Shown: positions 21,264 through 33,100 of the stretch, piece after piece
Layout of the letters: the number at the start of each line of letters is the position of its first letter
Numbering within the stretch: the first letter of the stretch is position 1
Program-made: the position numbers and the translations under genes
Notes under the pieces: model-generated
Seen by the model: only the letters and a program-made list of their open reading frames with translations
Database searches by the model: none
Told to the model about the DNA's origin: nothing
Source of the DNA: Chlorocebus sabaeus
Lineage: Eukaryota > Chordata > Mammalia > Primates > Cercopithecidae
Length of the DNA stretch: 64,000 nucleotides
Reading direction: 5' to 3'
NCBI RefSeq assembly: GCF_047675955.1
Contig: NC_132904.1
Location: forward strand, 5,001 to 69,000

Positions 21264-21269
21264 AATAAA
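21264..21269 (+). terminator. polyadenylation signal of ODF3
   Basis: AATAAA, 193 bp after the ODF3 stop, followed by GT-rich GGGTTTGTCTTGGTG. Confidence 0.8.
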
Positions 21270-21289
21270 TCACATTGCATTAATGAGGG

Positions 21290-22220
21290 TTTGTCTTGGT
21301 GAAAAGATCAGGCTTTTCCAGAAAGGAGTCCCATGCGCTGTCAGCTCACATGGGTCCCATCCTGGCTTCTAGGGCCCAGGGTCAGCTTGGAGAGAGGGGA
21401 GGGCCCAGGGTCTGTGTGGGGAGAGATGGGAGGGCCTGAGTGCCTCGGACACCCTGCTCCACACTGTCCCTCCTGATGCCTTCTGCCTTGAACCCAAAGA
21501 CGCTGCAGCCTGTGGGTCTCCTGAATAATGAGGCAAAAGTGATGCCACCAGGCTTCTGAGGCCAGGCATACAATATGCCAAGGAAACAGCTTCTGCCTGG
21601 ACACCAGAGCCCACCCTACCCCCACCCTTCTGCCACGTGTCCATGTTTGCTCCAGCACCAGCCATCATGTTGTGAGGAAGCCCAACCATGGCGAGACTGA
21701 ACGCTTCGTCTCAGGCACTCAGCCCGGCCAGGCCCTCCACTCACCAGCACTGACCTCTGGACCTGTGAGTGAGCCTTCAAGTGAAGGCAGCCCCAGGACC
21801 ACATCTCCCAATGAGGCCTCAACATTATAGAGCAAAGACGGCCAACCCTGAGGCAGTGCCCCGTCTCCAATTCAATGAGACACGATAAATCATTGCATTT
21901 TAAGTGAAGCTTTAGGGTGACCTGTTACACATCAATGGGTAATACAGGGAGTACAAGGAGTACATGGACAGGGAAGGTGGGGTGTCCGCTGGGCCTGAAG
22001 AGGGGGATCTCCAGAGGCTGTCCAGGAGTCCAAGGCCAGGCCTCAAGAAGTGGAGGCTGGATTTCAACTCAGCCTTTCAGGGAAGTCATTTTAGGACAGG
22101 TGACCTTGACAGACACACTGGTAGGACCATCACCTGCACCTGTACAAAGCACAACACAGCTGCTGACCCTCACTTAGCTGTGATCATGCCAGACTGTGGA
22201 TTCGAAGCACTTTATGTTTA
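21290..22220. other. ODF3 to BET1L intergenic sequence
   Basis: Non-repetitive. Overlapping minus-strand frames (about 105 codons at 21341-21658) lack recognisable domains. Human BET1L has long transcripts reaching this far, so it may be transcribed on the minus strand. Confidence 0.35.
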
Positions 22221-22520
22221 CCTTTTTTTTTTTCTTTTTTTGAAACGGAGTCTCGCTGTCACCCAGGCTGGAGTGCAATGGTGCAATCTCAGCTCACTGC
22301 AACCTCCATCTCCCAGGTTCAAGTGATTCTCCTGCCTCAGCCTCCTGAGTAGCTGGGACTACAGGCACGTGCCACCACACCCGGCTAATTTTCCTATTTC
22401 TAGTAGAGACGGGGGTTTCACTATGTTGGTCAGGCTGGTCTCGAACTCCTGACCTTGTGATTCACCCACCTTGACCTCCCAAAGTGTTGAGATCACAGGC
22501 ATGAGCCACTGCGCCCGGCC
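22221..22520 (-). mobile_element. Alu, full length
   Basis: Reverse-oriented Alu from the T tract to CACTGCGCCCGGCC. Confidence 0.92.
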
Positions 22521-22616
22521 TCCTCCCTTATTCCCAAAGTGGTGATGCTATCAGGAACCCCATCTGCGTTTCAGGAACTTGGGCAGGGAAAGGTAACACA
22601 GCAGGAAGTGGGTGAG

Positions 22617-23577
22617 TGTGGGGCAAAGAAAGAGAGATCAGATTGTTACTGTGTCTACGTAGAAAAGGAAGACAAAAGAAACTCCATTTTGATCTGTACA
22701 AAGAAAAATTGTTCTGCTTTGAGATGCTGTTAACCTGTAACGTTAGCCCCAATCCTGTGCTCACAGAAACATGTGCTGTATGGAATCCAGGTTTAAGGGA
22801 TTTAGGGCTGTGCAGGATGTGCCTTAACACTACGTCTGCAGACAGTACGCTTGGTAACAGTCATCACCATTCCCCATTCTCTATTAACCAGGGACACACT
22901 GCACTGCGGAAAGCCACAGGCACCTCCGCCCGAGCGCGCCTGGGTATTGTCCAAGGATTCCCCCAACTGAGACAGCCTGAGATACGGCCTCCTGGCAAGG
23001 GAAGGCCTGACTGTCCCCCAGCCCAACACCCATAAAGGGTCTGTGCTGAGGAGGATTCGTAAAAGAGGAAGGCCTGTTTCCCACATCCCTGGGAACAGAA
23101 TGTCTCGGTGTAAAGCCAACTATTCGTTTATTCTAAGACAGGAGAAAACTGCCCTGTGGCTAGAAGCGAAATATGCTAGTGGTGATACTGCCCTGTTACT
23201 CTTTGCTACACTAAGATGCTTGGGTAAACAGAAACCTAAATCTAGCCTACATGCACATCCGGGCACAGTACCTGAACTTATTTATGATGCAGATTCCTTT
23301 ACTCACATGTTTTCCTGCTGACCTTCTCCCCACCATCACTCTGTTCACCCTGTTCTCCTGCCTCACTCCCCTTGCCAAGATAGTGAAAATAGTAATCAGT
23401 AAACACTGAAGGAACTCGGAGACCGGCGCCGGTGCAGGTCCTCGAATGCTGAGTGTGCCAGTCCCCTGGTCCTACTGTTCTTTCTCTATACTTTGTCTCT
23501 GTGTCTTCTTTCTTTCCTCAGTCTCTCGTCCCACCTGACGAGAAATAACCACAGGTGTGGAGGGCAGGCCCCTTTCA
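22617..23577 (+). mobile_element. solo LTR, LTR5-type (ERVK / HML-2 group)
   Basis: A complete 961-bp LTR, starting TGTGGGGCAAAGAAAGAGAG and ending with a U5 end containing TCTCTCGTCCCACCTGACGA and finishing CCTTTCA. A perfect 6-bp target duplication GGTGAG flanks it (22611-22616 and 23578-23583), as expected for betaretrovirus-like integration. No internal viral genes are present, so recombination between two LTRs removed the provirus. The promoter region reads TGTAAAG near 23109 where LTR5 has a TATA box, and the poly(A) signal is AGTAAA at 23398-23403, a weak variant. The 139-codon frame inside is not a viral gene. Confidence 0.92.
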
Positions 23578-23738
23578 GGTGAGTCTGTGGCTGCTGTGCC
23601 CAAAGTCAATCCTGATGGGGTGAATAAGGGACAGGGTTTACAGCACCAGTGCCCATGGCCAGCCTATGAACCAGGGTGAGCTGCAGACAAAATTCCCTCA
23701 AATCCCAAGGAAATCAGGACAACAGAGACCATGTGATT

Positions 23739-23743
<5 letters not shown>

Positions 23744-23769
<26 letters not shown>

Positions 23770-24056
23770 GAGGCGGAGTTTCGCTCTCTCGCCCAGGCTG
23801 GAGTGCAGTGGCCAGATCTCAGCTCACTGCAAGCTCTGCCTCCCGGGTTCACGCCATTCTCCTGCCTCGAGACTCCCGAGTAGCTGGGACTACAGGCGCC
23901 CGCCACCTCGCCCGGCTAGATTTTTGTATTTTTTAGTAGAGACGGGGTTTCACCGGGTTAGCCAGGATGGTCTTGATCTCCTGACCTTGTGATCCGCCCG
24001 TCTCGGCCTCCCAAAGTGCTGGCTGGGATTACAGGCTTGAGCCACCGCGCCCGGCC
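23744..24056 (-). mobile_element. AluY, Old World monkey type, full length
   Basis: Exact 14-base duplication TGTGATTAGTTCTT on both sides. Near the 3' half, CTGGCTGGGATT shows a 4-base GGCT duplication relative to other copies. Confidence 0.94.
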
Positions 24057-24095
24057 TGTGATTAGTTCTTAATGAGGTTATATGTACTACAAAAT

Positions 24096-26464
24096 TTTAT
24101 TGTTAACGTTTCTCATCCTGAAATTATGGGATACAGCCTAGCAGTTTGTCCTTACTTGGCAGAGTGGGTAACCCTGGCTCTCATACTGAGTCCCCAAGAT
24201 TCCTTTGGGTTTTACTGGTGTCAGGGATTATAGTCAGCAAACCCCACTCATTTACAGGGTCAGGTGCACAGGGCTGAGCTGGAGGGTTAGGGTCAGGGCC
24301 CCTCAAGAACTCTGGTCGGGCACAGCAGCAGCAGGGTTGCCACTCTCCCTTTATGGAATCCTTCTTAATACAACAAGAGTGAGAAGCAGAAAAGCAAACC
24401 ACAAAGGAAGTCCAGCCCAGACCCCAAATTACCTGGGAGGGCTGCAAACAGCCATGGAGACAGGTGGGGAGGGAACACAGTGACTGAGTCTCCGAGACAG
24501 CAAAGCACCTCTCCAGCGAAGGCCAGTCCGAGATGCAGCCTAACTTCCTAGTTCTCATCAGCAGGGTGGGCGGGTACCACCATGGGAAGAGCACCTGGGG
24601 TATAGCTGGTTACCACAGCTCAACAACATTCCCCAAAATGGAGGTCAGCCCTCCATGGCCCAGGAAAATATGGGAGATAAAGGGTTGGCACCTGCAGTGA
24701 CCAGATGGAGACCCAACACAGGCAGCTGCTACCATGCTTGGTGACCAGGGTACAAGCCCCTCATTAGCTCGCCGTGGCAGACAAGCACACTGGTGCCTGA
24801 GGAACGACAGGGGCCTGCAAATGGACATCCAAGAAGGGGGAAGCAAGCTGGGAGCAAGACCAGCCCAGCTAGGTTTCAGGGCAACAGCAAAGCCCCAGAG
24901 ACAAGGAGGCAGGTGAGTCCACCTTGCTGGGTGAGAAGTGAGCTCGCGCTGCATAGGGGAAGAAGGTGGACCCCACTCTTCCAGGAGGCTGACAGCCTCA
25001 GCCAGGTACAAAAGAGGGCTCAGGTCACAAAGAAGGGGGCTATGGTGAGCGTGCATGGAGAAAGGTGGGCTTGCTGTGTGGAAGGAAGAAGGAGGGGAGG
25101 GGAAGGGTGAGCAAAGTGGGGCTGCAGGTACCAGACTGTGGCTGATCTGTGTTCAGCCTGGAGCTCAGAGGCAGTTCTGCATTGACAGGACACACGGTGT
25201 GGCCACATAGCTTGGGGGACAGTGATCCCATAGTTCCCAGGGAATGACTGGGAGGCAGAAGATTGGAACAGGACAGAGAAGGGCATTGGAACAGGACAGA
25301 GAAGGGCACAGAAGCACACGGCTCATGCTTTGAAGGTGTTTTTAGGCCAAGGGGGCAAGGACCTCATCTTGAGGTGGGGAAAAGCCATTGCCCTGCCAGT
25401 CCAGTTGTTTGAACATGAGCCCAGCCCAGTGGACATGGAAGGCCCAGGGAGAGGTGGGTAGGGAGGGCATCCTGCAGAGGCTGGGGACAAGGAGGATGGC
25501 ACAGAACGCCATCACAGCCAGAGGAGTCTGGCAGGGCTTGGCGGAGGCGCCAGAGTTACCAGCAAGCTAGATGGCAACAACTGATAGCCTCTCAGGAACC
25601 TTCCTGTGTAGACCCACAGTGGCTCCCCGGCCCTGCCTGCTTTGCCTGACTCTGAAATGCCAGAGAGGCCCATTTCTAGGTCTGTTCTTCTGAAAACACA
25701 TCTTTGGTGCTGGGTAGATCCTGAATCCTGAGAATACAAGTTTCTGCTCCTGGATACACAGTCACATGACCCAGAAGGATCCCGCCCAGTGGCTAGGCCA
25801 AGGCCGCAGTCCACTCCTTCATCCACAACCCGTTCTCCCCAGGGGTCTCACTTCATCCGCAGGACTGGAGAGTAGGCACAGAGAACTCACAGCAGGGTGG
25901 CCCGCACTGGTCTCCCGTGCTCAGCAACCATGGCCAGGAGTAACTGCCATCTCCAGGCTGAGAAGCCTCAGTCGGAGGAGATAGCACCCACTTAGGGTTC
26001 ACAGCCCCTTCCTGTGTCAGTTTCAGGAACCTTGGATCACAGACATGGCCTCATCCAGACAAGGACACGGCCGTGGAGCCTTCAGATGTCAGAGTCCCAA
26101 GAGCTGGGAGAAAGGCTGCAGGCCACAGGTGGCCACGACTGGGATTCAACAGTTGCTCTGCTTAGACCTGGCTCCTCCAGACACGCTGTGGCCCCAGCTC
26201 TGCTTGTGTCTCTAGCACCTGGGGGAGGGGGGAGGGGCTGGGCCTTGGTTTCCCCGAGGGAGTCCCTTCCACACATGGGACCAGCCAACATGAGCTCATC
26301 AGGTCACAGGCAGCCGCAACCTCCTGCCACACAGAAAGAAGATTCCTGGCCCACGATTATAATTTCAAAGGACTACTTTGTAGGTAAGTCCTCTGGAGCC
26401 CAAGACGCCAGGCAGGGAAGACCCTGGCTGCCCTTGGCACCCATAGACACCAGCTCCCACTGGC
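24096..26464 (-). other. BET1L: candidate BET1L 3' UTR
   Basis: From the BET1L stop to an AATAAA on the minus strand (24096-24101 in plus coordinates), non-repetitive sequence with no independent gene. A long BET1L 3' UTR is known in human; its extent here is inferred. Overlapping ORFs on both strands lack recognisable products. Confidence 0.4.
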
Positions 26465-28472
26465 TCACGTCCTTGCCCTCGACAAGAAGTAGGAGAGGAT
26501 GAAGAAGGCCACAATTAGACCCACAGCCATGCCACATAGAAGCTTCCGGTTGTCTCGTCCGGACCTTGCCATTGCGGAAAAGCGCTTCACACTCCCTGTA
26601 AGCAGGCCGGTCATGCTTGTGAAATCCGAGTCCTAAGGGAAGAATCCCAGTAAGATCACACAGAAGTGGTGATTTGACCGCCCACCCGCACCAGTGCTGA
26701 AGGAGACACTGCAAGCTCTGTAGCAGGTAGTGCTGGGGGCAGGGCACTGATTCGCGCACACCGTGGGCCCTTACCATGCCATCCAGGTACCGGTTCTGAT
26801 CCTCTGCATCCCTATCGATGTCCAGGGCGAGCTGTTCAGCACACAGAGAGGGACAGGGTTGGGCCAGAGCAGACACATAATACAGCACTCACCCTTCCCA
26901 GACCAGACAAACCCTGCCAACAACTCTGCCAGACACAGTGGGGCAGGAGCAGGAAGGTCCAGGTGTCAGCTGGGGCCTCATGCAGGTGAGCACAGCCACG
27001 AATCGAAAAAGGAGGATGGAAGACTGCCTGAAACTCCTCTGGGCCCTCTACCTTCCCTCTGATCCCCATTCCCCAAGGGCAGCAGGTGGAGGTAAGAGGA
27101 CAGACCACCACTGACCGATTTGAGCCTGGTGACTTTGGAGGCCAGGCTGTCGGCCATTCGCTTGTTCTCCCGGTCTAGAATCTCTTCCACAGCGCCTGGG
27201 CTCTGAGCTGAGAAAAGAGAGGGGCTGAGGGATTGCATCCATCGGTGACCGAGGCCCCTGATCCCTCTCACTCCAACCACAACTGGGTGACTCAGAAATC
27301 TAGGGGCCCTAACCTAGGTTCCAGCAGGTGAATCTTGCACATGTGAGACAGGCTGCATAAAGGACGATGTGTGCAAGGGCCTGTCATGTGAACACGTGTC
27401 CTGTGTACACATCCAGGTGGGGATGGGCCAGCACCCACAATGGGTCCAGTCCAACCAGCACCTTCTGAGACTGTGTAGCAAAAACTGGACCCAGCCCTGG
27501 GATGTTAGTAAGATGTGACACTTGCATCCAGGGAGGTCGCCATCTATGTATGTGGAGCCCATTCTTATAGAAAAAGAGTAAACTCTGCTAAGAGCATAGG
27601 AAAGACTTGGGAAAAGTACCCAGCAGGGCAGCAGAAAGGCTCCTGCAGGGACGACCTTTGAGCTGGGTCCTGAAGAGGTGGCAAGGAACCAGGACAGAAC
27701 ATTGGGAAGGCCCTTTACTGCACAGAAAACAGCTAAGTTCCCAATTCCCCGAGATGGGAGCTGAGGTCAACCAGGAGCGTGATCCCTGGTCTGCATCCCA
27801 CACAGGGCTTCCTGCAACACCCACAGCACAGCGCTTGCAGACGCCTGGCCTGTGACAGGCTGGGCCAGGTGATAAGGAATTTCTGTCACCTCAGGTGGGT
27901 GAGAACCACCTCCTCCCTAGCTTCAACGTAAGGAAGGGATGCCAGCGTCCTTCCAACCACTTCATGTTCATTAATTCCTTTAATCATCATAACGCAGAAA
28001 GACAGGCATCAATATCCCACTTTGCAGAGAAGAACACGGGCTCCAGGAGGGGAAATGGGGCCCCCGAGGCCCAAGTTAGTTAGTAGAGGCCTGCCTGGAC
28101 ACCAGCGGAGCCCAGCCTCTACCTCGAGGGCCTGGCCTCGGGACCTGTCGAATGCCGAGACTCCCGCTCACCCCGAACCCATGCAAAACGATCTCACAGG
28201 GAGCGGCGGGGAGTGGGGAGATCCCGCAGCTGCGCGACCCCTCGCTGGAGCTGCTGGCCCGCCCCGCCCGCTGTCCTTCCTAGCGGCAGTGACGGCCGAA
28301 ACCCGGCCCTGCTGGGACCCGGAAGGCTCCGAATCCGCCCCCCCGACAGAGTCCTCCCAGCCGAGGCCAGACGCAGGCGCACGCGGCTCTACAGACAGCG
28401 GCGTCGGTTCCCGCCCGGCCCTGCCCCCAACGGCTCCGCTCTCCCGCGCTCACCCCGAGCCCAGTCCGCCAT
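26465..28472 (-). CDS. BET1L: BET1-like Golgi vesicle SNARE (GS15)
   Basis: Tail-anchored SNARE of the Golgi that acts with syntaxin 5, GS28 and Ykt6 in retrograde and intra-Golgi fusion. Four coding exons on the minus strand: 28454-28472, 27116-27207, 26775-26831 and 26465-26632. They join to 111 codons plus TGA, equal to the human length as I know it. Residues 1-7 are MADWARA. The SNARE helix runs from about 12 to 75 (GAVEEILDRENKRMADSLAS, then LDIDRDAEDQNRYLDGMDSD). A hydrophobic anchor covers 87-106 (LLCGMAVGLIVAFFILSYFL), with five luminal residues SRART. All introns are GT-AG. The start lies in a CpG island shared head-to-head with RIC8A. Confidence 0.97.
27965..28090 (-). mobile_element. 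MIR-like SINE remnant
   Basis: Reverse MIR order: TTCATTAATTCCTTTAATCA, a CCACTTTGCAGAGAAG box, then CGAGGCCCAAGTTAGTTAGT. Strongly diverged; in BET1L intron 1. Confidence 0.55.
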
Positions 28473-30150
28473 CGCGCCCTGCCCCGGCTCCTCGACGCCA
28501 GCACCGACGCGGCCACAGCCGCCTCAGACGTGGCGCAGTCACGGGGAACGGGCTTCCGGCCCCGCCCCCCGCCAGCGATGGCCCCGCCTCCGCGCCAACC
28601 ACGCCCCTAGACGGCTCAGCTCCTTCCGCGTCGGGCTCGCTGATTTCCGGCTTAGGGCCGAGGGTGGGGACCGCGGGGCGCGGAAGCGATGGGCGTTGCT
28701 GTGACTTCTTTTCAGCACTGTCGCCCAGGCCGTGGCGCGATCTCAGCTCACTGCAGCCCCCGCCTGCCGGGCTCCCAAGGTGCTGGGTTTACAGCAGCAC
28801 CGCGGATGTGACGTTTGTTTGTTGTTCCTGTGAACGTGGGGCGGGGCGGGGCGGGGCCGTTTGCTTGCTCAGTGCCAAGACCACGGTGGTGGAAAGACGC
28901 TGCCGTGCGTTAGGTCCTAACGGTTAGGAAGGAGTCACAGGCGGGTTATGAGGGAGGAGCAGGCCCCTCGGGCACAAGCCCGCGAGGAGCCCTGGGTGTG
29001 GAGGCGGCACGGGTGCCTCCTCTGTCAAGTGGAGATCGGCGCCTCGCTAGTGCCTGCAAGTGCGCGCCGCGTCGAATACAGGTGTGCAGAAAGCACTACA
29101 GGAAACTGAAGCGGGAGAGAGACTGGGAGGCGGCACGGGGAGTGGGGACCGTAGACGCCTTTGCTCCCGGGCACTTGTTAGAAGAGCGAGTGGACGCGCT
29201 TCCTGTGCGTCACTGAATCCTGATGGCCACTGAAACGGACACGCAGGGGCTTTGCTTCTCAAGAGGGAACTGAGTCCAGGCCAGACTGGGTTGCTCCCCT
29301 TTCTCTCGGCCCCTCACGGCCCTTCCCCCTTTGCAAGTGCTGCTCCTTCTGCCTGGAGTGGCTCCTCCAGTCTTTTCCCGGCTCGCTTCCCATCGTCCAG
29401 TGTTAGCAAAAACAGCACTTCCTCACAGCCCTTGCAGCCCAGCAGTCACCGTTTGCTTCTTTTGAAGCACAGCCCTGTGACCGCCTCATGTCCTTTTGTT
29501 TTTCCTTGTCTGCCTTCCCCTCTGGAACATAAGCTCCACAAAGGCAGGGACCTGGGAGTCCCGCTCGCCTGCATTCCCCAGCGAACGCCTAACGAACCCA
29601 GTGGCCCGGGACTGAAAAGTCCTTTCCACTTCGGCTTTCCCGTGTGCATCCCGTCGGTTCTGTGGAGCTCGAGGGGCGTCACTGTGTGTGTGGCAGGGCG
29701 CGGTGGGGGCCGAGATCCTTTCCGGTTGGAAATTCCGGCCCAAGAAGCCCCGGTCACAAGGAGGGGGGTCAGTTCGGTTCAGGGCGACTCGGCCCGACTC
29801 GGGTCTTACCACCTCGGAGCCGCCAGTGCTGCCTCAGGCCGCGCCCCCTGGAAGCGCCACCAGACGCCGCGTCCCGTCCCGGCCTCCCCCGCGCGCTGGC
29901 GCGGGGCTTTCTGGGCCAGGGCGGGGCCGGCGAACTGCGGCCCGGAACGTGGAGGAAGCGCCCGTCCCGCCTTCCCCGCGCCGGGTTCCGGGGGCGCCAT
30001 GGAGCCCCGGGCGGTTGCAGAAGCCGTGGAGACGGGGAAGGAGGATGTGATTATGGAAGCTCTGCGGTCGTACAACCAGGAGGTGAGCGGCCGCCTGAGG
30101 CCGGGGGGCGGGCACGGAGGGCGTGGGGCAGGGTCGTGCGCGGGTGGTCG
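28100..30150. promoter_or_regulatory. CpG-rich bidirectional promoter region, BET1L / RIC8A
   Basis: GC- and CpG-dense sequence spanning BET1L exon 1 (minus, ATG at 28472) and RIC8A exon 1 (plus, ATG at 29999). It contains ETS-type TTCCGG boxes (28553, 28644) and four consecutive GGGGC units at 28838-28857 that are both Sp1-like and quadruplex-prone. No TATA box seen. TSS positions cannot be fixed from sequence. Confidence 0.7.
28705..28795 (-). mobile_element. internally deleted Alu fragment in the BET1L/RIC8A promoter region
   Basis: CACTGTCGCCCAGGC, GCGATCTCAGCTCACTGCAG and CCAAGGTGCTGGGTTTACAG are Alu segments in reverse order of transcription. The middle half of the element is missing. 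Confidence 0.65.
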
Positions 30151-33100
30151 GGACGGTGTGGGTGAGGCAGGGGTTGTGTCAGCAGGCGGAGGGGACGCGG
30201 CGGGGTGGGGTGGCAGGTCAGGGATGCAGTGTTGGGGGGAGAGTGTCTGGGGTGCACCCGTTGGGTGGCAGGTGTGTAGGGATGGGGCGAGTGTAGACCC
30301 TGCCACCCCTTCTGAGCAGTGGCTGCTGCCTGAGTTAGAGGCCAATAGGCCGCCCCCGTCAGCGGGCGCGGATACTGCCCCTCTGTGGACTTGAATTCAC
30401 TCGTTCTCTGTGCAGCACTCCCAGAGCTTCACGTTTGATGATGCTCAACAGGAGGACCGGAAGGTGGGTGCTGGCCCGAGGGGTAAAGGGACAGGGACGG
30501 GTGGCCCCAGGAAGAGGGGCCTGGTGGAGCCGCTCTTCTCCCTGCCCACAGAGACTGGCGGAGCTGCTGGTCTCCGTCCTGGAACAGGGCTTGCCACCCT
30601 CCCACCGTGTCACCTGGCTGCAGAGTGTCCGAATCCTGTCGCGGGACCGCAGCTGCTTGGACCCGTTCACCAGCCGCCAGAGCCTGCAGGCACTGGCCTG
30701 CTATGCTGACATCTCTGGCTCTGAGGGGTCCGTCCTAGACTCCCCCGACATGGATGTTGTACTGGAGTCCCTCAAGTGCCTGTGCAACCTCGTGCTCAGC
30801 AGCCCTGTGGCACAGATGCTGGCAGCAGAGGCCCGCCTAGTGGTGAAGCTCACAGAGCGTGTGGGGCTGTACCGTGAGAGGAGCTTCCCCCACGATGTCC
30901 AGTTCTTTGACTTGAGGCTCCTCTTCCTGCTAACGGCACTCCGCACCGATGTGCGCCAGCAGCTGTTTCAGGAACTGAAAGGAGTGCATCTGCTGACTGA
31001 CACACTGGAGCTGACGCTGGGGGTAACTCCTGAAGGGAACCCACCCAAGCTCCTTCCTTCCCAAGAGACTGAGCGGGCCATGGAGATCCTCAAAGTGCTC
31101 TTCAACATCACCCTCGACTCCATCAAGGGGGAGGTGGACGAGGTGAGCGCTGACCTCAACCCATGGATGGGTCTCAACTCAGCTCCAACATTTCCTGGAC
31201 CTGCTTCCCACTGGGTACCTTCAGGTTTCTGGGTGTCAGACATGGAGAGGACAGGACCTCTCAGCGTGTTGGGACAAGGCCAAGGAGATGCCAGTTCTGG
31301 GCTGGGACCTTAGGGAAGGATTCTGAGGGAAGTAGAGGCCCCTTCTGGCTCTTGCTGCCTGGCAGGGGGCTGTGCGCTCTCCAGGGAGACTGTAAGAGAT
31401 CCTCCACCATGAGGCTGTGAGTGGGGCTGAGACAGAGTGTGGCTTCATCCCAAGGGTGCGTGTTAACATTCCTAGTCAGGGACGTACTCTTAGAAGGATA
31501 CTCACGGAGTTTTTAGGAAGACAGCAGTGGTCATCTTTTGCCCCCAGCACTAGCCAGAGTCACCTAGGAGACCCCAGGGGACCTAGTGTGCAGTACAGGA
31601 GGTGCACAGTCATTGCCACACAGTCCTGGAGTGCAACAGACAGTAGAGCCTCAGCAGGCAGCAGTGGGATGAGTGGGGCTCCTCACAGGAACCCTTCTTT
31701 CTTTGGTCAGGAAGACGCTGCTCTTTACCGACACCTGGGGACCCTTCTCCGGCACAGTGTGATGATTGCTACTGCTGGAGACCGCACAGAGGAGTTCCAT
31801 GGGTGAGGATGGGGCTTTTTCTGGGAGGGAAGCATGTCCACATGTTTAGATGGTCGTCCTCAACCCTGGCCGTGAACCAGAACCACCTGAGAGCCCAGGC
31901 CCCACCCTAGAGGGTCTGACTTTGTCTGGGTGAGTGAGACTGGACATCGGTGTGTTTCCAGAGAATACTGGGTGCTTCCAATATGTGGCCAGGACAACAG
32001 CCATGAATCTGGGGGCAGGAATGTGCCACCTGGGCCTTGGGTAGTGGCAACAGACAGTGTGGTATTTACTAGGGCACATTGGCTCCTTGTCCCCATTCTT
32101 GGTCCACCTGCCCCTTGGCTGGTGTGGTTTCCAGAGGTGGCCTGGCGCTTTGGCCCAGACAGGGTAGGGGAGGCAGGGTGTCTCAGTGCCCACTTCCCCA
32201 GGGGACCCCACTGTACAGCTGAGTGGCAGTGCCTCTCAATCAGTCCCTGCCCTTGGCTTTGGTCCCCAGTGCTGCCCCTTTGGGACCTCAGACGCCAGCT
32301 CATGTAATGTGTGGTTCAGTGGGGGCACAAAGATTGCATCTGTGCTAAGGGATTAGCCCTATTGAGACACCCACCTCCATCTGTCCCCAGCCACGCAGTG
32401 AACCTCCTGGGGAACTTGCCTCTCAAGTGTCTGGATGTTCTCCTCACCCTGGAGCCACACGGAGACTCCGTGGAGTTCATGGGAGTTAATATGGATGTGA
32501 TTCGTGCCCTCCTCATCTTCCTAGAGAAGCGTTTGCACCAGGTAGGCTGGGGATGGCTGTACAGGCTCCCTCAGTGGCTCTGGCACTGGTTCTCCTGCAC
32601 AGCTGTGGTCAGTGCTTTTACACTGTCCACACTGGTAAGTGGAAATCATGGTGGTGTGATACGGGCGATTCTTCCGGCTGTTCTGTGCTCCAGCCTGGCA
32701 ACAAGCTAGACACTTCCTTCATGAGAAGCATGGGGACGCCTTTCACATACTTGAAGGTTTCACTTCTTAAATCTTTGTGGATCTTTATTGAGTGGTCCTG
32801 AGAAGCCCCCGAGTCCCTGCTTTTAACACTCAGACACAGGCAGCCCTTGATTACAAGCATAGCTGTCCCTCAACATCCTGAGGAGACCCATAGGAACCTC
32901 ATATCAAAGCTTCCCTCTGATTCCTGTGACTGCACTACAGGGCATCTGGACAGCTAGGGCTCTAACCATCCTCCAGGAGCTTGCAGAAAGCAGGCTGGAG
33001 CACAATAAACCGAGATTTAGGAGACCTCTCGGGAATCTACCTGCCTAAGCAGGGGACACACGTGGTGCATGCGAGCCAGTCAGGGTAGGGAGCTGGCATT

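Noticed and set aside
22616..23035. 139-codon plus-strand ORF inside the LTR
   Set aside because: It lies entirely in LTR sequence, which carries no viral gene in this ERV group; chance frame.
28022..28927. 301-codon plus-strand ORF
   Set aside because: Antisense to BET1L exon 1 in a CpG island; Pro/Arg/Ala-rich from base composition, no known domain.
29252..29998. Upstream in-frame extension of RIC8A (open from an ATG at 29252)
   Set aside because: The frame is open but GC-rich and without similarity; the ATG at 29999 gives the known N-terminus [11 protein letters not shown].
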